From NCBI GenBank assembly GCA_016124975.1, contig WGMP01000010.1, positions 1-41,031 on the forward strand: DNA of 41,031 nucleotides, given 5' to 3'. Below, in pieces: positions 8,381 through 17,184 of the stretch. Position numbers and translations under genes: made by a program. Position 1 is the stretch's first letter, and each line of letters begins with the position of its first letter. This DNA is from Phycisphaera sp. (GTDB lineage: Bacteria > Planctomycetota > Phycisphaerae > Phycisphaerales > SM1A02). The notes under the pieces were generated by a model, which was not told the DNA's origin, did not search any database, and saw only the letters and a program-made list of their open reading frames with translations.

Positions 8381-9175
8381 ATGTCCACCACGCGCTCGAT
8401 CGCGGCCCTTTCGGCCGCCGCCATGGCACTTTCGCTCGCCTCTGCGTCGAACGCCACCATCCTCGCCTCCGCGAACTTCGCCGACTACGCCAACGGCCCC
8501 CTCGTCGGCCAGAACGGGTGGCAGCAGTACAACACCCAGTCGCTGCGCCCGATCGAGGTGCTCAACGGCTCCGTGAACTGGGCAGGCGGCTCGCTCGACA
8601 ACGCGCAGGACGCAATGCTCGCGTTCTCCCAGCAGGTCGTGCAGCCGACCGAAGGCACCACGATCCTGAACTTCGACATCCTCCTCTCGGTCAGCTCCGC
8701 AGGCACCAGCCCGTCGTACTTCGCGGCGCTCAACACGCTGACGACCACGGCCACGAGCGGCAACTTCCAGAACGCGCGCCTCGTCGCGCGCTCCTCGGGA
8801 AGCGGCTTCACCTTCGGCGCCCGCGTGAACGGCCAGGGCGGCTACCCCTTCGCATACGGCACCGAGGAGCTCAGCTTCGGTACCGTCTACGCGCTCCGCG
8901 CCGAGATCCACATGGTCGCGGGCAACGCGAACGACTTCATCAACCTCTATGTCGGCAGCGACTTCTCCTCGCTGACGCTGCACGCGACCGCCGCCTATGG
9001 CTCGGGCACCGTGTCTGACCCGCTGTTCGGCGCGATGCTCCTCTCGCAGTTCGGAAGCGCGTCCGCCTTCGAGTCGGGCGTCAGCATCCAGTCGATGAGC
9101 GTGTCGCTCGTGCCCGCGCCTGGCGCGCTCGCGCTGCTGGCCGCAGCGGGCCTCGTCGGCCGTCGCCGGCGCTAG
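8381..9175 (+). CDS. Secreted protein with PEP-CTERM-like C-terminal anchor
   Basis: A 264-residue protein. The signal peptide spans about residues 1-26 (AALSAAAMALSLASASNA). The body is Gly/Ser/Thr/Asn-rich with a beta-sandwich, lectin/concanavalin-like look (NGWQQYNTQSLRPIEVLNGS, LRAEIHMVAGNANDFINLY). The C-terminus is VPAPGALALLAAAGL followed by GRRRR: a short motif, a hydrophobic helix and an Arg cluster, the layout of PEP-CTERM sorting signals, with PAP in place of PEP. In known systems an exosortase/archaeosortase cleaves such tails; none is encoded in this window. AGGAG at 8365-8369 precedes the start. It is probably a cell-surface or matrix protein; the ligand is unknown. Confidence 0.88.
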   Translation: MSTTRSIAALSAAAMALSLASASNATILASANFADYANGPLVGQNGWQQYNTQSLRPIEVLNGSVNWAGGSLDNAQDAMLAFSQQVVQPTEGTTILNFDILLSVSSAGTSPSYFAALNTLTTTATSGNFQNARLVARSSGSGFTFGARVNGQGGYPFAYGTEELSFGTVYALRAEIHMVAGNANDFINLYVGSDFSSLTLHATAAYGSGTVSDPLFGAMLLSQFGSASAFESGVSIQSMSVSLVPAPGALALLAAAGLVGRRRR

Positions 9176-9217
9176 GCCACGCGGGCGCGCAGACTCGCCC
9201 GCGATCCCGACGCAAAG

Positions 9218-9251
9218 ACGCGCGCCGCGATGCATGCATCGCGGCGCGCGT
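9218..9251. terminator. 34-bp perfect palindrome between convergent genes
   Basis: The sequence is fully self-complementary, with ACGCGCGCCGCGATGCA as one half. It lies between the plus-strand PEP-CTERM gene and the minus-strand gene ending at 9291. It is followed by TTCTT on the plus strand and preceded by AAAG, so it can act as a bidirectional terminator. Confidence 0.75.
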
Positions 9252-9290
9252 TCTTCATGTGCCCGCACGCATGCGCAGGCCAGGCTTGCG

Positions 9291-12050
9291 TCAGTTCGAG
9301 CGCACGGGCGTCCTCCACCCATGGCCGACCTCGCGCATCGGGCCGCTCTCGATCACCTCGGTTCCGTCAAGCTCCCACTTCCAGGTCGCGCCGGTGAGGT
9401 GACGGAAGAGAATCCCGTGCTTGCCGTCGCCGTTGGTGTCGGGAAGCTCGGCGACACTCCACGAGTTTCCCGTGCGATCGGAGATCACGGTGTGCCCGAC
9501 AATCGCGCGCTCGTGGATTCGCCAGTGCTCGACCGATCCTTGCGGGCCGCGCCAGATCACATCATCGACCCCGTCGCCATCGGTGTCGGCGACGCCGACG
9601 ATCGAGAACCTCGGTGAGACCACGGGGGCGACCGTTCCGTCCGCGAAGCGGATCGGCTCGGGCTGCGACAGCACGCCCCCGGCAAAGGTCGCCGTGTAGA
9701 CCGCGCCCGCCTGGCCCGAGTTGATGCGCCGCAGGAGCACCTCGGAGTCGATGTCGTCGTCGAAGTTGCCGACGAACACCTGGTCGAACCCGCCGTCGAT
9801 CACCGTCAGCACGCCCGCGCGAATCGCGCCGCCGTCCATGAGCCACACCGCGATCTCGGTCACCTCCCCTTGCGTGCGGCGGAAGACGACATCGGCGAGA
9901 CGGTCCCCGTCGACATCGGTGAAGGCGACGGGCGTCCAGTCGCGGCCGACATGGCGCTCGATCTCCACGACCTCGCCGTCGACTCCGTCCATGAGCCACA
10001 CCGAGTAGCGCTGCGAGATCGCGTCGTACCACAGCATGTCCGCGCGGCCATCGCCGCTGCTGTCACCCGTGCCGACAAGCACCATCTCGGAGTGGGCCGC
10101 GCGCGGCCCCATGTAGCCACCGTCGATCTCCAAGCCGTCGACAAACCACACCGCGCTGCGCATCGCATCGGCGTTGAACCACACGATGTCATCGCGGCCA
10201 TCGCCGTTGAGGTCGCCCTGCGTGCGCCCGTTGCCGACGGCAAAGATGCCCGCGAACGAACCATCCTCGGTCGCCTCGTCCTCGACGGACGCCGCCACGA
10301 CGAACCAGCCGTCGCGAAGTCCCTCGCGCTCGATGCCGACGGTGGAGATCGACGCCGTCTCGGAGGCGCCGGGGTCGAGCACCGTCGCCGGCATGCCCGT
10401 CGCGAGCACGATGCCATGCGAGCCAGTCGGACGCTCCGCAAGCCCGATCGCCTGCGTCTCGCCAATCGCCGCCTTGTAGGCGACACGGTGCTCGGCGCCG
10501 CCGTTGCCGTTCTTCGATGCGATCGCCACGAACGCCGCGTTGCGCCAACGCGCGAGCTCCTCCTCTTCCTCCTCTGCCTCGAGCTCCTCTGCCTCGAGCT
10601 CGCCGCCGTGATCATCACCACCACCGCCGCCGCCGCCGTTGCCACCGCCGCCACCCGTGTCAGGGGCGCGGCCCGAGAACACCCAGAAGAGGAAGTCCGT
10701 GGCGGAGCCTTCGTCTTCACCCGTCTGCGCGATCATCTCGGTGCCACCCGTCGCGAGGTCGTGCACGAAGATCCCCTGATGGACGGGCACCTCGACGGTG
10801 TATCCGTTCGGATGCTGCTGTTGGCAGTACGCGATGATGTCGGGGTTTCCATCGGTCGGGCACTCGAGCGTGATCTCGCGCATCTCCGTGCCCCACGCGG
10901 CCCAGAAGCCGACGCGATGCCCGTCGAAGGCGAGACCCTCGCCGATCCTCGTGAAGACGCTGCCCTTCTCTGCGCCTGGAACCGTATCGCCGATCTCGAC
11001 GAGCGGCGTCAGCGGCGCCTCGTCGGGCCCAGCCCACGCGATCGGCGCCGAATAGATTCCGCCCATCGTCGGAGCGTCCTCGTTGTCGACCCCGAGGAAG
11101 ACCACCGTTCCCTCGTCGGCCGAGGGTGACGCGGTCGAGCCGAAGCGCACGAGTTCATCGACGCCTTCGCCGCCATCGGGCGCATCCTGTCCCGGGATGA
11201 CCGTGTCGCTCGACGCGATCCGCACGAGCGGCGCCATCGGCTGGTTGAGGTCGCGCACGAAGACGCCCGTCTTTCCGATCGAGGTCTCGGGGTCCGTCCA
11301 GTTCGCCTTGGTCGCGACGAAGCGCCCGTCCGCAAGCGCGGGCGAACCAGGGAACACATCGAACTTCGTCCCCTCGGGCGCATCGGGCACCGCGTGCCAC
11401 GGGAAGACGAGTTCACCCGTCTCCGCGTCGCGCACGCTTCCGAGCAGCGAGAAGGCGGTCGACTTCACGCCGTTCGCACTCACGAAGACGCCGTTCGTGC
11501 CCGCGCGCGACTCGCTGCCGTCGGGCAGCTGGTAGATCCACACGGGCATCGAGACGCCGCGCGTCGCGACGAGCGCCCGATCGGAGTCGATGCGCGGAAT
11601 CGACGGAAACTCGCGGAATCCCGAGACCTCGCCGCCCTTCGTGGAGTCGTCCGAGTTGTTCGGCTCAGGCACCGCGTCGCCGCGGAGGAAGATCGCCTCG
11701 ATGGGCTGACCCAGCGCGCCCATGCGCTTGCGGAAGATGCCCGACACGGGCTCGCTTGAGCCGACCGAGCGCGCGCGGAACACGACGACGCCGTCCTTGT
11801 TGATCGAAGGCTGGTTGAAGCTTCCGAACCGCTTCGTGGTGCCCGGGATCTCGTCGCGAGAGTCCGCGATCTTGCGCCACTCGAGCGTGTCCCCGTTCGT
11901 CGGGCCATCTCCCGCATGCGTCGCGCTTCCTGCGAGCGCCACGGCGAACGCTGCTGCGAACGCGGCCTGCCGGGCTCCGAATGCACTTGTCTTCTGTCCA
12001 CCCGTCTTCTGTCCACCCGTCTCCTGTCCACCCATGTTCTGTCCACCCAT
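9291..12050 (-). CDS. Large secreted VCBS/FG-GAP-type repeat protein
   Basis: A 919-residue protein. The ATG at 12050 has AAGGGAG six bases upstream. Residues 1-21 are four five-residue repeats (GGQxT/M), then a signal peptide follows at about 27-46 ending in ATHA. Residues about 60-460 contain repeated beta-propeller-like units with phrases such as GVVVFRARS and GVFVSANG. A low-complexity linker at about 465-505 is Gly-rich and then Glu-rich (ELEAEELEAEEEEEELA). Residues about 610-900 hold VCBS/FG-GAP repeats with DxDGDxxxDxxW loops (GDLNGDGRDDIVWFNADAMR, TDVDGDRLADVVFRR), likely calcium-binding blades. It is transcribed divergently from the subtilase gene. A surface adhesion or matrix role is inferred from architecture; the N-terminal repeat family was not named with confidence. 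Confidence 0.85.
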   Translation of the reverse strand: MGGQNMGGQETGGQKTGGQKTSAFGARQAAFAAAFAVALAGSATHAGDGPTNGDTLEWRKIADSRDEIPGTTKRFGSFNQPSINKDGVVVFRARSVGSSEPVSGIFRKRMGALGQPIEAIFLRGDAVPEPNNSDDSTKGGEVSGFREFPSIPRIDSDRALVATRGVSMPVWIYQLPDGSESRAGTNGVFVSANGVKSTAFSLLGSVRDAETGELVFPWHAVPDAPEGTKFDVFPGSPALADGRFVATKANWTDPETSIGKTGVFVRDLNQPMAPLVRIASSDTVIPGQDAPDGGEGVDELVRFGSTASPSADEGTVVFLGVDNEDAPTMGGIYSAPIAWAGPDEAPLTPLVEIGDTVPGAEKGSVFTRIGEGLAFDGHRVGFWAAWGTEMREITLECPTDGNPDIIAYCQQQHPNGYTVEVPVHQGIFVHDLATGGTEMIAQTGEDEGSATDFLFWVFSGRAPDTGGGGGNGGGGGGGDDHGGELEAEELEAEEEEEELARWRNAAFVAIASKNGNGGAEHRVAYKAAIGETQAIGLAERPTGSHGIVLATGMPATVLDPGASETASISTVGIEREGLRDGWFVVAASVEDEATEDGSFAGIFAVGNGRTQGDLNGDGRDDIVWFNADAMRSAVWFVDGLEIDGGYMGPRAAHSEMVLVGTGDSSGDGRADMLWYDAISQRYSVWLMDGVDGEVVEIERHVGRDWTPVAFTDVDGDRLADVVFRRTQGEVTEIAVWLMDGGAIRAGVLTVIDGGFDQVFVGNFDDDIDSEVLLRRINSGQAGAVYTATFAGGVLSQPEPIRFADGTVAPVVSPRFSIVGVADTDGDGVDDVIWRGPQGSVEHWRIHERAIVGHTVISDRTGNSWSVAELPDTNGDGKHGILFRHLTGATWKWELDGTEVIESGPMREVGHGWRTPVRSN
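11989..12048 (-). repeat. 15-bp tandem repeat x4 encoding GGQxT ahead of a signal peptide
   Basis: Four 15-bp units (plus-strand form GTCTTCTGTCCACCC with small changes) start at 11989, 12004, 12019 and 12034. They encode the first 21 residues of the VCBS protein, an unusual extension before the hydrophobic signal core. Confidence 0.88.
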
Positions 12051-12375
12051 GGTGTACTCCCTTCGATCCACCGATCCGCGCGGTTCTTCCGCGCTCATCC
12101 ACGAACGCGCGCCCACCTTGGGCGCTGCGGACGAGACTCAAGCGCCATGGGCCTCCGCGGTCAGCGCGAAGACATCCCCGATCGCACAAGGCGAGGTCTG
12201 TGAATCAGCGCCTCCACGGCGCACTGCGAACGCAATCCCCGGCCTCGGGGGTCACGGAGCGGCCCCGTTGCGGGAAGTTGCCCGAAATTCGAAAGTATGC
12301 GCCGTGGAAACCGTGCGCCCGCGTACAACAGTGCCGCCGCGCGAGGCGTGGCCCTTCAACCCGAGAGCACCGATC
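12051..12375. promoter_or_regulatory. Divergent intergenic region between the VCBS protein and subtilase genes
   Basis: This 325-bp region must contain promoters for both divergent genes. The only defined element is the AAGGGAG ribosome binding site of the minus-strand gene next to 12050. No clear -35/-10 pair, operator or small gene was seen. Confidence 0.4.
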
Positions 12376-14604
12376 ATGCACGACCGCCACTCGAACCGTT
12401 CGATCCGCCCGATCTCCTCGCCGCGCGGGCTTCTGTCGCTCGCAGCCGCCGTCCTTGCCGCCGCAGGCGCCCTAGCGATCGGTTCCGCCGCGACCGCGCA
12501 GGTCGCGTTCGGCGATGCGCCCGTCTTCATCGAGGTCGCGGGCGAGCGCGAGTTCACGGGCGAACTGATCGTGCGTCCGAAGCAGGATCTCGCACCCGCC
12601 GCGCGACGGAAGGCCCTCAAGAGGATCGGCGCCTTCCCGAACCGCCGCAACGCGCGCACCGACGAGTTCGTGCTCTCGGTTGGCATCGGACCCGTGGTTC
12701 CTGGTCTCGCCGAGAACACGGTCGCCGCGGATCTCCTCGCCACGGGCCTCTTCCAGTACGCCTGCCCGAACTGGATGCTCTTCCCGACCGAGGTCCCCGA
12801 CGATCCGCGCTTTCCCGAGCAGTGGCATCACTCGATGATGCAGTCCCCCGCGGCATGGGACATCCACCGCGCCGACGGCAAGGGCGAGATCATCATCGCC
12901 GTCACCGACACGGGCATCGTGCCGCATGAAGATCTCCCCTACCGCGTGCCCGGCTTCAACAGCGCCAGCGACCTCGCGGAGATCGACGGCGGCGACCTCA
13001 CCGACATCAACGGCCACGGCACGCATGTCGCGGGCTGCGCGGCCGCAGCGGGCGACAACGGCGTCGGCGTGAGCGGAATGGGCTGGAGGCTGCGCGTGAT
13101 GCCGATCCGCGTGAGCGAGGCAGGCAACGGGGGCGCCAGCTTCGAGAACCTCCTGCAGGGCGTGCAGTGGGCCGCGGAGAACGGCGCGAAGGTCATCAGC
13201 ACCAGCTACTCGGGCATCGGATTCGAACCGATCGAGACGACCGGCCAGTATGTGCGTTCGCTCGACGCGAGCATGCTCTGGTCCGCGGGCAACTCCGCCA
13301 CCGACCACTCGGGCTGGGACTTCGAGCATGTCATCGTCGTCGGCGCGAGCAACCAGAGCGACGGGCGCTCGAGCTTCTCGAGCTTCGGCCGCGGCGTCGA
13401 CCTCTTCGCCCCGGGTTCCAGCATCCTCAGCACCACGAACAACGGCGCCTACGGCTTCGCGAGCGGCACGAGCATGGCGGCCCCCGTCGCCAACGGAGCG
13501 CTCGCCATGGTCCGCTCCGTGAATCCGCTCCTTTCCGCGGTGCACGCCGAGCACATCCTCTTCAACAGCTGCGACTTCTGGGATGCCGAGCCGAACAGCG
13601 AGGCCTTCGGATGGGGCCGCATCAACCTCCGCCGCGCGCTCGAGGAGTCGGTCGATGCGCTCGTGCCGCAGCCGCCCGTCGGCCGCAACGACCGCACGCG
13701 CGCCGTCGCAGGAGGCTCAGCCTCGCTCGATGTCCTGGCGAACGACTACGACCCCAACATGGACGCGCTCGAAATCGCGTCCTTCGACGCGACGACCTCG
13801 GCGGGCGCCGTCGTCTCGCTTGTGAAGGGCGCGGACGGCGCGCGCGACACGCTGCTCGTCGAGGATGTCGGCGCGGCGGCGGGCACGCAGTCATTCTCCT
13901 ACACGCTCGTCGAGCCCGTGAGCGGCGCCACCGCGACGGCGACCGCGTTCATCGATTCGGTCGTCGCGCGACGCGCCGACAGCCCGATCGGCGCGCAGCC
14001 CGGCATGTTCGTCGACTACTACGCGCTCTCCGCGCCGACGATGCTGCCCGACTTCAGCGCGCTCATCTCGTATGCGTCAGAGATCGTCCCGACGATCGAC
14101 TTCGCATCGACGAACGGCAACTTCGCAGGCAGCGGCCGCGCGGACGAGGTCGGCGCCGTCTACACGGGCTGGATCGACATTCCCGAGACCGGCTTCTGGA
14201 CGCTGAGCACCACGAGCGACGACGGGTCGAAGCTCTGGATCGGCGACGACCTCGTCGTGAACAACGACGGTCTGCACGGAATGGTCACCGTGCGCGGCAC
14301 GCGCGCGCTCGCGGCTGGCAAGCACGAGCTCCGCGTCGAGTTCTTCGAGGCGGGCGGCGGCGCAGGCCTCCAGATGCGCTGGGCGGGCCCCTCGCAGAGC
14401 ACCGCGATCGTGCCAGCGTCGCGGCTTTTCTTCGGCGGCACGCTCGAGCCTGCGGACCTCACGGGCGACGGCGTCGTGAACGCCGCGGACCTCTCGGTGC
14501 TGCTCGCGGCATGGGGCACCGCGGGTTCGCCTGCCGACATCGACGGCGACGGCACGGTGGGCGCTCAGGACCTCGCGGCGCTCCTCGCCCGCTGGACGCT
14601 CTGA
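12376..14604 (+). CDS. Secreted subtilase (S8) with PA14 and dockerin-like domains
   Basis: A 742-residue serine protease. The signal peptide is at about residues 17-42 (LLSLAAAVLAAAGALAIGSA). A pro-region follows, with GELIVRPKQ at about residue 58. The S8 catalytic domain shows Asp178 (AVTDTGI), His214 (NGHGTHVAG), oxyanion Asn306 (SAGNSA) and Ser366 (GTSMAAP), so all catalytic residues are intact. After it come a VLANDYDP segment of the cadherin-like/Big_9 type (about 435-525) and a PA14-like domain (about 535-685, GFWTLSTTSDDGSKLWIGDD). Two dockerin-like loops end the protein (TGDGVVNAADLSVLLAAWGT, DIDGDGTVGAQDLAALLARW). PA14 often binds carbohydrate. ATG 12376 puts the signal peptide at the right distance. 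An extracellular degradative role is likely. Confidence 0.93.
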   Translation: MHDRHSNRSIRPISSPRGLLSLAAAVLAAAGALAIGSAATAQVAFGDAPVFIEVAGEREFTGELIVRPKQDLAPAARRKALKRIGAFPNRRNARTDEFVLSVGIGPVVPGLAENTVAADLLATGLFQYACPNWMLFPTEVPDDPRFPEQWHHSMMQSPAAWDIHRADGKGEIIIAVTDTGIVPHEDLPYRVPGFNSASDLAEIDGGDLTDINGHGTHVAGCAAAAGDNGVGVSGMGWRLRVMPIRVSEAGNGGASFENLLQGVQWAAENGAKVISTSYSGIGFEPIETTGQYVRSLDASMLWSAGNSATDHSGWDFEHVIVVGASNQSDGRSSFSSFGRGVDLFAPGSSILSTTNNGAYGFASGTSMAAPVANGALAMVRSVNPLLSAVHAEHILFNSCDFWDAEPNSEAFGWGRINLRRALEESVDALVPQPPVGRNDRTRAVAGGSASLDVLANDYDPNMDALEIASFDATTSAGAVVSLVKGADGARDTLLVEDVGAAAGTQSFSYTLVEPVSGATATATAFIDSVVARRADSPIGAQPGMFVDYYALSAPTMLPDFSALISYASEIVPTIDFASTNGNFAGSGRADEVGAVYTGWIDIPETGFWTLSTTSDDGSKLWIGDDLVVNNDGLHGMVTVRGTRALAAGKHELRVEFFEAGGGAGLQMRWAGPSQSTAIVPASRLFFGGTLEPADLTGDGVVNAADLSVLLAAWGTAGSPADIDGDGTVGAQDLAALLARWTL

Positions 14605-14616
14605 CGCACGCCGCGC

Positions 14617-16584
14617 TCAGCGCGTTCCGCGGAGAAGTTCCTCGCGCATCCGCTCGTAGAGCGGCGCGAAGCGGCCCGAGCCGCGGATTCCCTGGTCGAT
14701 CAGCACGGCGGCCTCGCCCGCGCGGCCGCACTTGATGTACGACATCACGAGCGCCTGGTCGCAGGCGACGAGATCCTCCGCCGACATCTTCGGCCGCGCG
14801 GCCACGAGGAACGGAATCGCCTCCGCCCACTCGCCGCGCAGCTGGCAGAGCCTGCCGATGTATCGCTCGGTGAAGCCCGAGTCCGAGTGCCCGAACGAGA
14901 GCAGGAAGCGGCCGCGCTCGATCGCGGCGAGCGCCTCTGCACGCGCGGCATCGTCGAGCGCGCCCGTCAGCCGCTCGCGGCAGGCGAGTTCGAAGTAGGT
15001 GTACTCGAGCGACCACGATGTGTAGTCGGGCACCTGCCGCCGCGCGATTCCATAGAGCCGCGCGGCCTCCGCGGTCTCGCCTTCGCGCAGAAGGACGCGC
15101 GCGACCATTCCCGCGAGCGGCCGCAGCCCGCCGGCATGCGGGCGCTCGGTCTGCCAATCGCGCGCGACCTCGCGCACCGAGGGGCGCATGCGCGCCTCGG
15201 CCTCGGCGACGAGCGCCTCGAAGCGCGCGAGCGCCTCGGGGTTGCTGCGCTTCATGAAGGGGATGCGGAAGAGGACGCGCATCGTGTGGTGCACGCGGTA
15301 GTCGTCGTAGGGATTCGCGCCGAGCGCGCTCGCCGACATGTCCCACGACGGAAGCTCGGCCATCCGCTGCGCGACGGCCGCCAGCGGGCCCTCGGCCGCG
15401 ATCGCAGCCGCGATCAGGCGCGCCGCCGTCGCCTGCCCCTTCACCGTGAGATGCACATGGTCGTCCATGAGATCCCAGCCCGTGGCGCCGTCGGCGCTCG
15501 CGGCTCGGAACGACTCCGCGACATCGCACAGGGTCGCGCCATGCTCGCGCGCGGCCTCGCGGATCGCCTCCTCCGTGGCGCGCGTCGGCCGCCAGGGCAT
15601 CGTGTCGAGGTCGCGCGCGTCGAGAAACGCCGCGCGCGCCTCGTCGCGGCGGCCGTTCGCGGCGAGCTGCCTCGCCTCCGCGAACCGCGCATCCGCCCCG
15701 CCGCCCTCGCCGATCGGCGCGAGCCCACTCTCGTTGCTCGGCGTGGTGCATACGATCGCGCGTGCGCCAGCGGCCTCGGCGGTCGCGATCATCCGCGAGA
15801 GATGCGCGCGGAGGTTCGCGGCCGCCTGTGCGCGCAGCGGGCTCTCCGCGGGAATCGACACCTGTCCGATCATCTCCTCCATCAGCGTGCGGTCCTCGCC
15901 GCCGCCGGCGAAGAGTCCGTCGAGCGCCTGCACGAGCGCAAGCCCACGCGCGGCGCGCATCCACGGCAAGAGCGCCGTCGGCAGCGACCCCGACGAGTTG
16001 ATCGACGCGGTGCCATAGGCTCCGAAGAACTCGTTGTTGCCGACGAAGAAGACGACGGCATCGGGCTCGTGCCGCGCGATCTCGTCGACCATCGCGACGA
16101 GCGGAAAGCTGGCGACCGCTGTGGTTCCGAGGTTGATCACCTCGACGCGTGTGATGCCCGCAGGCGCAGCGTCGCCTTCGAGGAGCGCGTTCAGGTCGCG
16201 CTCGAGGAACGCCGAGATCGCAAGGTTCCGCGGCTGCGGATAGCCCTTCGCAGCCGACTCGCCCACCAGGAACACCCGCATCGTGCCCGCAGGCTTCGGC
16301 GACTCGAAGTGCGACTCCTCCGCGTATCCGGGCCGATCGGGGTTCGCGAAGAAGTACGGCTTCGTCGCAGCGGGCTCGACGACCATCAGCCTTCGCCCGG
16401 GCGCGACCTCGCCTGCATCGCGGATGAACGCGGGGTAGCCCCCGAAGCCCGCGATGCGCAGCGCGACCTCGACCGCGCCCAGCGCGACGAGCGGGATCGC
16501 GAGCGTCACCAGCGTGAAGAGCGCGCGCTTCCACCGCGGCAGCGGCGGCGCTGCGTCCGCGTCAGAAGGTCCGCGTCGGGTCAT
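14617..16584 (-). CDS. Membrane-anchored SGNH hydrolase-like protein with helical-repeat C-terminus
   Basis: A 655-residue protein. The ATG at 16584 has GGAGG six bases upstream, within the end of the preceding SxtJ-family gene (23-bp overlap). One TM segment spans about residues 21-43, so the domain is probably outside the cytoplasm. SGNH blocks are visible: Ser110 in FLVGESAAKG (GES instead of the usual GDS), Gly in NLGTTA, Asn184 in VGNNEF, and Asp375/His378 in DDHVHL. The family hydrolyses or transfers acyl esters, often on polysaccharides. From about residue 470 to the end the protein is TPR-like helices (AEAIPFLVAARPK, LVACDQALVMSYIKCGRAGE). It is the last gene of the carbamoyltransferase operon, so it may modify the same product. 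The substrate is unknown. Confidence 0.85.
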   Translation of the reverse strand: MTRRGPSDADAAPPLPRWKRALFTLVTLAIPLVALGAVEVALRIAGFGGYPAFIRDAGEVAPGRRLMVVEPAATKPYFFANPDRPGYAEESHFESPKPAGTMRVFLVGESAAKGYPQPRNLAISAFLERDLNALLEGDAAPAGITRVEVINLGTTAVASFPLVAMVDEIARHEPDAVVFFVGNNEFFGAYGTASINSSGSLPTALLPWMRAARGLALVQALDGLFAGGGEDRTLMEEMIGQVSIPAESPLRAQAAANLRAHLSRMIATAEAAGARAIVCTTPSNESGLAPIGEGGGADARFAEARQLAANGRRDEARAAFLDARDLDTMPWRPTRATEEAIREAAREHGATLCDVAESFRAASADGATGWDLMDDHVHLTVKGQATAARLIAAAIAAEGPLAAVAQRMAELPSWDMSASALGANPYDDYRVHHTMRVLFRIPFMKRSNPEALARFEALVAEAEARMRPSVREVARDWQTERPHAGGLRPLAGMVARVLLREGETAEAARLYGIARRQVPDYTSWSLEYTYFELACRERLTGALDDAARAEALAAIERGRFLLSFGHSDSGFTERYIGRLCQLRGEWAEAIPFLVAARPKMSAEDLVACDQALVMSYIKCGRAGEAAVLIDQGIRGSGRFAPLYERMREELLRGTR

Positions 16585-16981
16585 GCATGCCTCCGTTGGG
16601 AATCGCCCGCCACATCGATCGCGCGCGTGCGCCGCGCAGCTCAAGCCTGTCGCGCCCAAGGAGCCGCGACACCACCCCGAGCGGCGTGACCACGAGGAAG
16701 TACACAGCGCCGAGCGCGACCGTTCCGATCACCGTGCCGACGACGAGGACGAACGCCATCCACGCCCAGTACGCGGGAAGGCCGATGCGCGTGCCCGTGC
16801 CCGCGGTCACCAGCGCAAAGGCGCCGAAACCCCAGAGAAACGGCGCCATTCCCTTGCCTGCGGCGAAGAGGCCCCAGTCGACGAAGTGGAAGAGGCTCCC
16901 CACCGCGGCAAGCGCCGCCGCGAGGGTCACGGCCCAGAGCCTGAGCGCGCGGGGAGTCGGTCTCCAGTCGATCTCGATCAT
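16562..16981 (-). CDS. SxtJ-family membrane protein
   Basis: A 139-residue protein beginning MIEIDWRPTPRALRLWA. Hydrophobic segments lie at about residues 15-35, 45-62 and 70-100 (WMAFVLVVGTVIGTVALGAV). The tail contains GVVSRLLGRDRLELR and ends with WRAIPNGGMHDPTRTF. Small proteins of this type (named after SxtJ in saxitoxin clusters) typically sit beside NodU/CmcH carbamoyltransferases and a DUF5989 gene, exactly as here. Their biochemical role is not established. It starts 14 bp after the stop of the DUF5989 gene and overlaps the next gene by 23 bp, so translation is probably coupled. The assignment rests on length, topology and neighbourhood together with the DRLxL...WxxxP tail. Confidence 0.85.
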   Translation of the reverse strand: MIEIDWRPTPRALRLWAVTLAAALAAVGSLFHFVDWGLFAAGKGMAPFLWGFGAFALVTAGTGTRIGLPAYWAWMAFVLVVGTVIGTVALGAVYFLVVTPLGVVSRLLGRDRLELRGARARSMWRAIPNGGMHDPTRTF

Positions 16982-16995
16982 GGCGTGGTCCGTGT

Positions 16996-17151
16996 TCAGA
17001 AGAGCGTGTAGATGAACGGCGCGGCCTTCGTGCCGCCGAGGATGATGAGCAGGCCCGCGAGGAGGAGCACCACGATCACGGGCACGAGCATGTACGCCTT
17101 GTGCGCACGGATGAATCCGAAGAGCTCTCCGAGGAACGATCGTCTCTGCAT
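16996..17151 (-). CDS. DUF5989 family small membrane protein, 51 aa
   Basis: A short gene. It begins MQRRSFLGELFGFIRAHKAY, continues with one TM helix (LVPVIVVLLLAGLLIILGG), and ends TKAAPFIYTLF. The FLGELxGFxRxxK start and the APFIYTLF end are the hallmarks of DUF5989. ATG at 17151 has GGAG about ten bases upstream. It is 33 bp downstream of the carbamoyltransferase and 14 bp upstream of the SxtJ-family gene. The single helix suggests an accessory membrane subunit for the carbamoyltransferase/SxtJ pair, which is an inference; no activity is known. Confidence 0.9.
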   Translation of the reverse strand: MQRRSFLGELFGFIRAHKAYMLVPVIVVLLLAGLLIILGGTKAAPFIYTLF

Positions 17152-17184
17152 GGCGTGCGTCTCCGGGGTGCGATCCTGGCGTGC

